Source: Elusimicrobiota bacterium (GTDB lineage: Bacteria > CG03 > SLGR01 > PWQF01). Taken from it: a stretch of DNA of 8,435 nucleotides. This document shows positions 1 through 5,487 of this stretch, piece by piece. How positions within the stretch are numbered: position 1 is the first letter of the stretch; each line of letters opens with the position of its first letter. The translations under genes and the position numbers were made by a program. Below the pieces are notes generated by a model. It was not told the DNA's origin. It ran no database searches and saw nothing but the letters and a program-made list of their open reading frames with translations. The stretch covers positions 1-8,435 of the forward strand of contig PWMP01000212.1 in assembly GCA_003558145.1 (NCBI GenBank). The letters run 5' to 3'.

Positions 1-221
1 AAAAAGGGGGCATATTAGCGTATTTTTGGGGGTAACTTTGATTTTATGGGTAAATTTTATCGACGAGAAAAGGAGTATTGAACAGTCTCTATTAATAAAT
101 TTTTTCAGCAATTATACTATATGGGAATCCATTGTGTTTTACTGCACAAATTAATCAGCAGACAAATGGATACTATGCTTTTTTGCTTTAGGGGCTGTAT
201 GATGCAGGGCATAGCGGTTTA
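1..221. other. AT-rich left-edge stretch with no assignable gene
   Basis: I see no recognisable gene here. One plus-strand frame is open from base 2 to a TAA at 152-154 (50 codons, entering from outside the window). It could be the tail of an upstream gene, but the translation (for example HISVFLGVTLILWVNF) matches no family I know, and an open run of this length can arise by chance in AT-rich DNA. Downstream, CTATGC at 173-178 and GCATAG at 209-214 form an inverted repeat with a 30-base loop. This is too weak to call a terminator. Confidence 0.3.
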
Positions 222-250
222 TTGACACCTTTTCTTATATTTTCTAACCT
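222..250 (+). promoter_or_regulatory. Possible sigma-70-type promoter for the tlpA-like gene
   Basis: A perfect TTGACA -35 hexamer lies at 222-227. After a 17-base spacer comes TAACCT at 245-250, which matches only three of the six TATAAT positions. A start about 7 bases past the -10 box would fall near 257, only about 3 bases before the ATG at 260, so the mRNA would be nearly leaderless. This agrees with the absence of a Shine-Dalgarno sequence before that ATG. The -35 match and spacing are seen directly; promoter activity is inferred. Confidence 0.4.
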
Positions 251-259
251 ATACCTGAA

Positions 260-796
260 ATGAAAGTTAAAAGATATTTATACCTGATAATAATTGTCGC
301 AGCTGGTTTTATTACCGCCAGCCTTGTTTTGGGTTCAGGCCGGAGGCCGGAAAAAGAAACCGGCATTACTGCGGAACATGCTCCGGAAATAGAACTTACA
401 GACCTTCAAGGCAACATCTCCATGCTGTCAAATTACAGGGGAAAGGCGTTATTGCTGAACTTCTGGGCGACCTGGTGCCCCCCCTGCAGGTACGAAAAGC
501 CTTTTATGCAGCAAATTTATGATGAATACAGGGATGAAGGATTTGTAATCCTTGCTGTTTCGGTTCGCGAAGACAGGCAGACGGTTCAAAACTACATAGA
601 CAATCACGGCTATAATTATCCGGTTTTTCTGGATACAAGAGGAGAGTCCTTTTCAGTATATAACCAAAGCGGAGGAATACCCCAGACCTATCTTATTGAC
701 AGGAGAGGCCGAATACATTCTTTTATTTCAGGCGCACGGGACTGGACAGCTCCGGAAAACAGGAGACTCATAGAAGAGCTTTTAAGAACCGGGTAA
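260..796 (+). CDS. TlpA/ResA-like membrane-anchored thiol-disulfide oxidoreductase
   Basis: A 178-residue extracytoplasmic thioredoxin-fold protein. Residues 6-24 form one hydrophobic segment after a basic start (MKVKR), which serves as a signal anchor; there is no lipobox cysteine. The AhpC/TSA-like domain begins near residue 42 and carries the redox motif W72-C73-P-P-C76, then the cis-proline loop G139-I-P141-Q-T and the family-typical YLID strand. Relatives reduce or isomerise disulfides outside the cytoplasm, often for cytochrome c maturation, but no cytochrome gene is visible here, so the partner is unknown. The start at 260 is constrained because an in-frame stop lies at 245-247. There is no Shine-Dalgarno sequence. 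It is the only plus-strand gene and ends 2 bases from the convergent methyltransferase gene. The fold and family are firm; the specific role is not. Confidence 0.9.
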   Translation: MKVKRYLYLIIIVAAGFITASLVLGSGRRPEKETGITAEHAPEIELTDLQGNISMLSNYRGKALLLNFWATWCPPCRYEKPFMQQIYDEYRDEGFVILAVSVREDRQTVQNYIDNHGYNYPVFLDTRGESFSVYNQSGGIPQTYLIDRRGRIHSFISGARDWTAPENRRLIEELLRTG

Positions 797-798
797 AT

Positions 799-1548
799 TT
801 ATTTTTTCTCCGCCGCCATTCGGAACAGTGCCATATTCTCTCCCCGGTCTTCTTGCAGAGCTTCTATAAGCTTCTTTTCACTCTCAATAGCGCTGCAGTT
901 TTCAAAATATTTTTCCCAGATAATTTCTGTTTCCGGAACCAATTCCGTTTTTATCACTTTTACTTTGCCGGTCTTTTCCCAGAAGTTTTTCCACCACATT
1001 GGAGAATGAACCGGATACCAGGGATCCTCTTCATCATAGTAAACAGGGATAATATGTTCCGGAACTTCCTGCGGAGTTTCAAACTCGTTTTTAAAACACC
1101 CATCCAGTATTCCGATTCTCCCCCCCGGTTTAAGAAATGATACAAGGTATCCCAGGTAGCGTTCGTCCATTCCAAAATAGCTGTATGCATCTATGGACAC
1201 TACAGCGTCAAAATATTCTTTTGGAAAAGGAAAATGCCGGGCATCAGATTTAAGCGGAAAAACAGTATCTCCGCAACCGGATTCAGCGGCCCGCTTATAA
1301 TTTTCCGTGGCTGAAATATTTATGTCCACTGCCCATACACTTACTCCAAGCTCTTTAGCAAGAAAAATAGAGCTTATAGCCCGGCCGCAGCCTAAATCAA
1401 GGACACGCATAGACGGCTTTAAATCCATTATCTTAAGAAGGCTTTCCAGGCACATAAGAGTCAGTCCGTCATAAGAGTTTTCCCTTACCCATTTTTCATC
1501 ATATTTTGCCGAAAGCGGAAACAGTTTTTTTATTTTTTCATTATCCAT
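799..1548 (-). CDS. Class I SAM-dependent methyltransferase, substrate unknown
   Basis: A 249-residue cytoplasmic protein with a Rossmann-type methyltransferase core. Motif I is VLDLGCG (49-55), which binds S-adenosylmethionine. An acidic residue ending the second strand (D75, in VWAVDIN) would contact the ribose. SDARHFPF (101-108) and the following FDAVVSID strand form the adenine-pocket region, and LKPGGRIGI (139-147) is the usual post-core motif. The N-terminal YDEKWVRENSYDG and the tryptophan-rich segment near 177-190 fit a widespread group of stand-alone small-molecule or lipid-type methyltransferases with no proven substrate, as far as I know. The gene starts 5 bases after the stop of the M23/L,D-transpeptidase gene and so is probably its last operon partner, but this does not show that it acts on the cell wall. 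No strong ribosome site is visible. Methyltransferase identity is secure; the acceptor is not predictable. Confidence 0.88.
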   Translation of the reverse strand: MDNEKIKKLFPLSAKYDEKWVRENSYDGLTLMCLESLLKIMDLKPSMRVLDLGCGRAISSIFLAKELGVSVWAVDINISATENYKRAAESGCGDTVFPLKSDARHFPFPKEYFDAVVSIDAYSYFGMDERYLGYLVSFLKPGGRIGILDGCFKNEFETPQEVPEHIIPVYYDEEDPWYPVHSPMWWKNFWEKTGKVKVIKTELVPETEIIWEKYFENCSAIESEKKLIEALQEDRGENMALFRMAAEKK

Positions 1549-1553
1549 AATAC

Positions 1554-2873
1554 TCAGGGAATTATTTCAACTAAAGTTCCTTCCTCCACTATGTTAAAAA
1601 GTTCTATTACGTCTTCGTTCCTCATCCTGACGCAGCCGCGCGAGACGGGACGGCCTATAAGTCCCTCTTCCTTTGTTCCGTGTATGTAAATAAACCTGCT
1701 GTAGGAATCGACTTCTTCTCCCTTGTTAATTCCAGGCTCCAGGCCCTCCAGCCGTAAAATCCTTGTAAGGATGTAGTCGCCGTCGGAGCTTCTACCGTCA
1801 TAATATATTTCTGTTACTTCGCCGGTTCTTACCCTGCCCCGGAAAACTGAGCCTACAAGCGCACCGTCCCCTATTTTACGGGCTACCCTGTGAAGTCCCG
1901 CGGGGGTTTTATAGGAACCGGATTCGCTTCCTGTACCGTAGCGGGATGTTGACACTGGATATGACTTTATAAGTTCTCCCTCTCCGTACAGGTGAAGTTT
2001 CTGTTCCGCTACGCTAACCCGTATAAAATGGCTGCCTTGCTGCCCTATCCCGGTATGAAGGAGCAAAGCCGGGTCAATGCGGCTGCTGTTCCACTGAACC
2101 CCCCAGTGAAGATGAGGACCGGTAGCCCGCCCCGTCATTCCTAGTTCCCCTATCTTATCTCCCCTGTAAACACGCTGACCCTGAATGACATCTATTTTTG
2201 AAAGATGCATATAGAAACTTATAAGCCCCTGACCGTGAGCAATCATGACGTACTTTCCCGCAAAAAAGAAATCGTCTGCCAGGAGAACCACACCGGCCGC
2301 CATTGCGTGTACCGGAGTTCCTTGAGGTAGAGCTATGTCAATTCCGTTATGAGGAGTCCCGGGAACGCCGTCGAGTATTCTCTGGCTCCCGAAGACGCTT
2401 GTAATACGCCCTCCTTCTACCGGACGCACTATACCGGATGAAAAATATGCATTTTCCTTGCGGCCGGCCTGATAAATGGCGTTTCGCATAACGTCTCTTT
2501 CTCTCTGTATTCTTTCCGTATGCTCGGGGCCGGGGCTCACATGCTCGGCCTGAAGACCCCTTACGTGCTGGATGGCATAATCCCTCTCCGGCAGCTTTAT
2601 GGATTTTCTTTCAGTGCTACCATCATAAAAAAACAATTCCAGTGTCCGGGAACCCCTGTCGTCCCTGTCAAATCCTACAGTTACATATTTTCCGTCAGTC
2701 TTTATTTCTTTGCCCTCAAAAACAGCTCTTTCTATACCGGAAGACCGGGCTACCATAAAGCCTCCCGGCCTCATGTCTCCGTAATACGTTACTACAGCAG
2801 ATGACGCAAAAGAGTCAATACACGGGATTATAAATATAAGAAAAATTATTTTTTTAAAAAAGTTAAACATCAT
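1554..2873 (-). CDS. Secreted M23 peptidase fused to YkuD L,D-transpeptidase
   Basis: A 439-residue exported peptidoglycan enzyme with two complete catalytic modules. Residues 1-26 are a signal peptide ending near FASSA. Residues about 28-140 resemble the N-terminal domain of proteobacterial-type M23 peptidases. Residues about 147-272 are the LytM/M23 domain: zinc ligands H175 and D179 (HNGID) and H256, with H223 and H254 (GPHLH) as catalytic histidines. Residues about 282-439 are a YkuD domain with H398 (IHGT) and the catalytic S411-R-G-C414-V-R-M motif. M23 enzymes usually cut stem-peptide cross-links. YkuD enzymes form 3-3 links or attach proteins to the wall. One protein could therefore cut and re-link. 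All key residues of both modules are present. The start is ATGATG: the first ATG overlaps the preceding gene's TGA by 4 bases and the second by 1, which implies translational coupling. Confidence 0.93.
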   Translation of the reverse strand: MMFNFFKKIIFLIFIIPCIDSFASSAVVTYYGDMRPGGFMVARSSGIERAVFEGKEIKTDGKYVTVGFDRDDRGSRTLELFFYDGSTERKSIKLPERDYAIQHVRGLQAEHVSPGPEHTERIQRERDVMRNAIYQAGRKENAYFSSGIVRPVEGGRITSVFGSQRILDGVPGTPHNGIDIALPQGTPVHAMAAGVVLLADDFFFAGKYVMIAHGQGLISFYMHLSKIDVIQGQRVYRGDKIGELGMTGRATGPHLHWGVQWNSSRIDPALLLHTGIGQQGSHFIRVSVAEQKLHLYGEGELIKSYPVSTSRYGTGSESGSYKTPAGLHRVARKIGDGALVGSVFRGRVRTGEVTEIYYDGRSSDGDYILTRILRLEGLEPGINKGEEVDSYSRFIYIHGTKEEGLIGRPVSRGCVRMRNEDVIELFNIVEEGTLVEIIP

Positions 2874-3469
2874 ATAAAATTTTTATCTTTCTCTAAGTTT
2901 TCTTGCATATCAACCTTATTCTGAATAAGAAACCAGTACTTAAAAAGTCCTTCCTCATATTTTTTGTAATTGCCGTATTTATTGCTCACTATATTCCAAT
3001 ACTTTTTATTGTGTTTTTTTTCAATCAGGTGGGTTAGCTCGTGGTGCACTATGTATTCAACAAATTCATCAGGAAGCATACGGACGCAACTGTTTACGGT
3101 CATATTTTTTTTTGAACTCATGCTTGCCCAGTTTGTGGTCATTGTCCTTATCAGAATTTTATTAATACTGACGTTCATGGCGCATGAAAGATTTGAAACT
3201 TTTTCAGCAAGCAGTTTTCTGAATTCTTTAAGAGACCTGTTCTCGCAAAGCTTCATTCCGCTGCTGTTTTTAAGGGCTGCTTCTATTTTTATATAATTAT
3301 TATATATCCACTTTTTGTGTTTTTTTATTATCTTCGTTTCATCTTTTAGTTTTAGCGGAAGCACAATATGAAGTTTGCAGGTTTTAAATTCAAAGCGGGC
3401 GTTTTTTACTTTTCGGCGGCTTACGGTATAAGGAATTTTTTTATCATTTATTCTTATTGTTCTTATCAT
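2870..3469 (-). CDS. YgjP/DUF45-type zinc metallopeptidase
   Basis: A 199-residue predicted cytoplasmic protein of the YgjP-like (DUF45, SprT/WLM-related) metallopeptidase family. The zinc site is H143-E144-L-T-H147 plus H153 in KKHNKKYW, matching the family pattern HELxH...HxxxFW. The upstream NWASMSSKKNMTVN segment corresponds to the conserved WGSCSSxxNIxxN block. Family members are little characterised and the substrate is unknown. The protein is very lysine-rich, and sampled stretches of the gene are only about 25-30% G+C against about 48% in a sampled stretch of the upstream gene, which suggests a different history. ATG 3469 is the only usable start, since the open frame above it contains only non-standard codons. 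GAGGG lies just 1-2 bases before it, an unusually tight ribosome site. Its stop overlaps the next gene's start. Confidence 0.85.
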   Translation of the reverse strand: MIRTIRINDKKIPYTVSRRKVKNARFEFKTCKLHIVLPLKLKDETKIIKKHKKWIYNNYIKIEAALKNSSGMKLCENRSLKEFRKLLAEKVSNLSCAMNVSINKILIRTMTTNWASMSSKKNMTVNSCVRMLPDEFVEYIVHHELTHLIEKKHNKKYWNIVSNKYGNYKKYEEGLFKYWFLIQNKVDMQENLEKDKNFI

Positions 3470-3531
3470 ACCCTCAAAAGCAATTTTAAAACAAATGCTT
3501 CTATTGTATTTGGAAAGATTAAATTAAAGAT

Positions 3532-4641
3532 TTATTTGCCACTACCCAGAGCGTCAAGTATCTCTTCTGAAGGGTTGTTGGGGATAATGGCTACGGCCTC
3601 TCCGTTATATTCAAAAACCTCCTTGTCATAACCGGTAATCTCACCTATTACCGCGACGTTTTCGGTCTTAGCTTTTACGGCCTGCAGTACTTCATCAACA
3701 GAATCCGGCGAAACCTGTACAACGTAACGCGCCTGCGTTTCGCAGATAAGGATTTCCTGCGGAGTAATTCCCTGCGCAGACACCGGAACGGCGGAAAGAT
3801 CCACTTTTGCTCCCAGCCCGCCATAACGGGCTGACTCACATACCGCCGCGCCTATTCCGGCAGCGCCCAGGTCAGAGCAGGCATTTATCTTGCCCGTGGC
3901 AAAAGCGGCCAACACTGCCTCCATTGCAATCTTTTCTTCTTTGAATAAAGCAACTGCGGGGCGCATTTGGTCAACAAGGCCTGCGCGGTAAAGTGTGTCG
4001 TTACCGTCATTACCCGTAACCCCTATTATTATTATTTTATCTCCGACATTTTTTGCGGGCTTGGTAAGAGGTTTTTCGGTAAGCAGCTTTCCTATTACCG
4101 CTACAACAATTGCCGGAACTATATCCGAAAAAGAAGTTGAAAAACCCCCCCCGACTACAAAAACATCCATCTGGGCGCACATATCCTTTACGCCTTTAAT
4201 CATAAGGTTGAGTCTTTCCTGGCTGCTCATTACTTTGCAGCTGCCGCAATGGCAGCGTTCCGAAAAACCGCACGGACCTACGATTACTTCTTTTTCAAGC
4301 GGCCGTGTTCCTATGAAGTCCAGAAGAAAAACAGGGCGGGCTCCCATAGCTACAACATCACGCATAGCTCCGCCGGCGCCGGTTGCAGCGGCGTCATAGG
4401 GCCTGGGAACGGCAGGTGAGCAATGACTTTCCATTTTACCCACTACAAAGCCTTCCATTCCCGGAAGCTGAAATACCGCCGCATCATCATTGGCTTCGGG
4501 ACCTACCACTAACGCGCCCGGCCAGACTTTTTCCACCTGACGGTTCAACTCCTGAAATCCCTTGAAATCTATAACTTTGTCAATATTGTGGTGCAAATGT
4601 ACAAACAAACCGTGTATTAAAGCTTTCTCAATAGTATTCAT
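3532..4641 (-). CDS. Stand-alone half-PurL (AIR synthase-related) protein with cysteine cluster
   Basis: A 369-residue protein of the PurM/PurL (AIR synthase-related) ATP-binding superfamily. Its order of motifs follows one half of small PurL (FGAM synthase), which is normally about 600-750 residues. NDDAAVF (51-57) and KMESHCSP (69-76) stand in place of PurL's ETHNHPS. GATG.GG..RDV..MGARP-type residues lie at 87-103. A glycine turn VVGGG (162-166), a PurL-like DLGAAGIG (257-264) and ITPQEILICETQAR (292-305) follow. Between MGARP and the following helix is an insertion with C124, C130, C132 and C135, a likely metal-binding knuckle not seen in ordinary PurL. No second PurL half lies next to it. 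A ribosome site AAAGGA precedes ATG 4641 at good spacing. Purine synthesis, or an unrelated phosphorylation as in SelD, HypE and ThiL, are both possible; the substrate is unknown. Confidence 0.8.
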   Translation of the reverse strand: MNTIEKALIHGLFVHLHHNIDKVIDFKGFQELNRQVEKVWPGALVVGPEANDDAAVFQLPGMEGFVVGKMESHCSPAVPRPYDAAATGAGGAMRDVVAMGARPVFLLDFIGTRPLEKEVIVGPCGFSERCHCGSCKVMSSQERLNLMIKGVKDMCAQMDVFVVGGGFSTSFSDIVPAIVVAVIGKLLTEKPLTKPAKNVGDKIIIIGVTGNDGNDTLYRAGLVDQMRPAVALFKEEKIAMEAVLAAFATGKINACSDLGAAGIGAAVCESARYGGLGAKVDLSAVPVSAQGITPQEILICETQARYVVQVSPDSVDEVLQAVKAKTENVAVIGEITGYDKEVFEYNGEAVAIIPNNPSEEILDALGSGK

Positions 4642-4646
4642 CTTTT

Positions 4647-4655
4647 TTCCTTTCT
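4647..4655 (-). promoter_or_regulatory. Ribosome binding site of the half-PurL gene
   Basis: On the minus strand, GAAAGGAAA ends about 6-7 bases before ATG 4641. It is one of only two good Shine-Dalgarno matches in the window (the other precedes the HU gene). This supports the chosen start, and suggests this gene is translated independently rather than by coupling. Confidence 0.6.
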
Positions 4656-4711
4656 TTTTTATACCTTCCCTTTACTTAAAAAATATTAAAGCGGCTTATC
4701 TTAATTTAAAA

Positions 4712-4788
4712 TGGTCGGGGTGGCCGGATTTGAACCGGCGACCTCACGGTCCCGAACCGTGCGCTCTACCAAACTGAGCCACACCCCG
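4712..4788 (-). tRNA. tRNA-Pro (anticodon CGG)
   Basis: A complete 77-nt cloverleaf read on the minus strand. The acceptor stem is CGGGGTG with CACCCCG, followed by discriminator A73 and an encoded CCA. The D stem is GCTC/GAGC. The anticodon stem CACGG/CCGTG encloses the loop TTCGGGA, giving anticodon CGG (codon CCG). The T stem GCCGG/CCGGC carries the loop TTCAAAT. The C1-G72 pair and A73 are typical of bacterial proline tRNAs. It begins 5 bases after the greA stop codon, so it is probably cut out of the greA transcript. Its T arm is identical to that of the tRNA-Pro(GGG) on the other side of greA. Confidence 0.96.
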
Positions 4789-4793
4789 CCGAT

Positions 4794-5267
4794 TTATCTT
4801 GTTATCTTAATAATCTTAAATTTTACTTTTCCCGCAGGGGTTTCAATCACAGCATTATCTCCGGGCTCTTTGCCAAGCAGTCCGGAGGCTATCGGCGAGT
4901 TGACGGAAATCTTATCTTCAAACGGGTCCGCTTCATCGGCCCCTACTATTGTAAAGGTTTCTTCTTCCTGCAAGTCAAGGTTGAGAAGTTTTACAGTTGC
5001 CCCTATGTAAACCTTACCAGGGTCTATATCTTCTTCATCAAAAATACGGGCTGACGAGAGTTTATTGGTTATATCCTTTATCCTTATCATAGTTTGCTGA
5101 AGCACCTCTTTTGCCGCATCGTATTCGAAGTTTTCACTAAGATCCCCGTGACCGGCGGCGGTGCCTATTCTCTCGGAAATTTCAGGTTTTTTTACTTCCC
5201 GGAGATATTTAAGTTCTTTTTTAAGTTCTTCGTATTTTTTTCTTGTTAAATATGTCGTGTCATTCAT
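4794..5267 (-). CDS. greA: Transcription elongation factor GreA
   Basis: A 157-residue protein of the normal GreA length. Residues 1-75 form the N-terminal antiparallel coiled coil (YLTRKKYEELKKEL start), with the acidic tip GDLSENFEYD at 41-50. D42 and E45 there correspond to the residues that help hold the catalytic magnesium in the RNA polymerase active site. Residues about 80-157 are the FKBP-like domain with the signature SVNSPIASGLLGKEPGD (121-137). GreA enters the secondary channel of backtracked RNA polymerase and stimulates cleavage of the 3' RNA end. Its gene lies between two tRNA-Pro genes: 39 bases after one and 5 bases before the other. No promoter or strong ribosome site is visible in the 39-base gap (only AAAGA), which suggests its mRNA is produced by tRNA processing of a longer transcript. 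Identity is secure. Confidence 0.97.
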   Translation of the reverse strand: MNDTTYLTRKKYEELKKELKYLREVKKPEISERIGTAAGHGDLSENFEYDAAKEVLQQTMIRIKDITNKLSSARIFDEEDIDPGKVYIGATVKLLNLDLQEEETFTIVGADEADPFEDKISVNSPIASGLLGKEPGDNAVIETPAGKVKFKIIKITR

Positions 5268-5306
5268 AATTTCTTTAATTCCCGTTTTATCATTATTTTA
5301 TAAAAA

Positions 5307-5383
5307 TGGTCGGGACGGCCGGATTTGAACCGGCGACCACTCGCCCCCCAGACGAGTGCGCTACCAGACTGCGCCACGTCCCG
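5307..5383 (-). tRNA. tRNA-Pro (anticodon GGG)
   Basis: A complete 77-nt cloverleaf on the minus strand. The acceptor stem is CGGGACG with CGTCCCG, then A73 and encoded CCA. The D stem is GCGC/GCGC. The anticodon stem CTCGT/GCGAG (one T-G pair) encloses the loop CTGGGGG, giving anticodon GGG (codons CCC and CCU). The T arm GCCGG-TTCAAAT-CCGGC is the same as in the tRNA-Pro(CGG) beyond greA. It lies 29 bases after tRNA-Gly and 39 bases before greA, with no visible promoter of its own. Confidence 0.96.
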
Positions 5384-5412
5384 ACACTACGGTTAAATTC
5401 TGATTTACTTAA

Positions 5413-5487
5413 TGGAGCGGGCGATGGGATTCGAACCCACGACGTCCAGCTTGGGAAGCTGACATTCTACCCCTGAATTACGCCCGC
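5413..5487 (-). tRNA. tRNA-Gly (anticodon CCC)
   Basis: A complete 75-nt cloverleaf on the minus strand. The acceptor stem is GCGGGCG with CGCCCGC, then discriminator U73 and encoded CCA. The D stem is ATTC/GAAT. The anticodon stem TCAGC/GCTGG (first pair T-G) encloses the loop TTCCCAA, giving anticodon CCC (codon GGG). The T stem GTGGG/CCCAT has a G-T pair and holds the loop TTCGAAT. Its first nucleotide is the last base of the merR TAG stop codon, so the two genes share one base and the tRNA must be released by RNase P from a merR-containing transcript unless it has an internal promoter. Confidence 0.96.

Noticed and set aside
2..154. 50-codon plus-strand open frame entering from the left edge
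   Set aside because: It has no start in the window and no recognisable motif, and a run this long is plausible by chance in AT-rich DNA. It is mentioned in the edge-region entry but not called as a gene.
173..214. CTATGC/GCATAG inverted repeat as a riboswitch or terminator
   Set aside because: Only 6 base pairs with a 30-base loop and no following T-run; no known riboswitch core recognised.
1554..2873. The fusion protein as a lipoprotein via C18
   Set aside because: The residues before C18 (IIP) do not fit a lipobox, and a better signal peptidase I site lies near FASSA.
3995..4399. 134-codon plus-strand frame opposite the half-PurL gene
   Set aside because: It is antisense to a gene with clear family motifs and has no domain pattern of its own, so it is treated as a shadow. 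The same applies to the other antisense frames, such as 2970-3296 and 6840-7112.
4658..4663. TATAAA on the minus strand as a -10 box for the half-PurL gene
   Set aside because: The expected -35 position (17-base spacer) holds an AT-rich stretch unlike TTGACA, and the predicted start would fall within the ribosome site.
4675..4711. Intrinsic terminator after tRNA-Pro(CGG)
   Set aside because: On the minus strand there is a short AAG-CCG-CTT hairpin followed by a T-rich run, but the stem is only about 3 pairs, too weak to call. Whether the transcript continues into the half-PurL gene is open.
4711..5487. tRNA genes as integration sites of a mobile element
   Set aside because: There is no integrase, no direct repeat of a tRNA 3' end beyond the genuine tRNA copies, and the surrounding genes are housekeeping.
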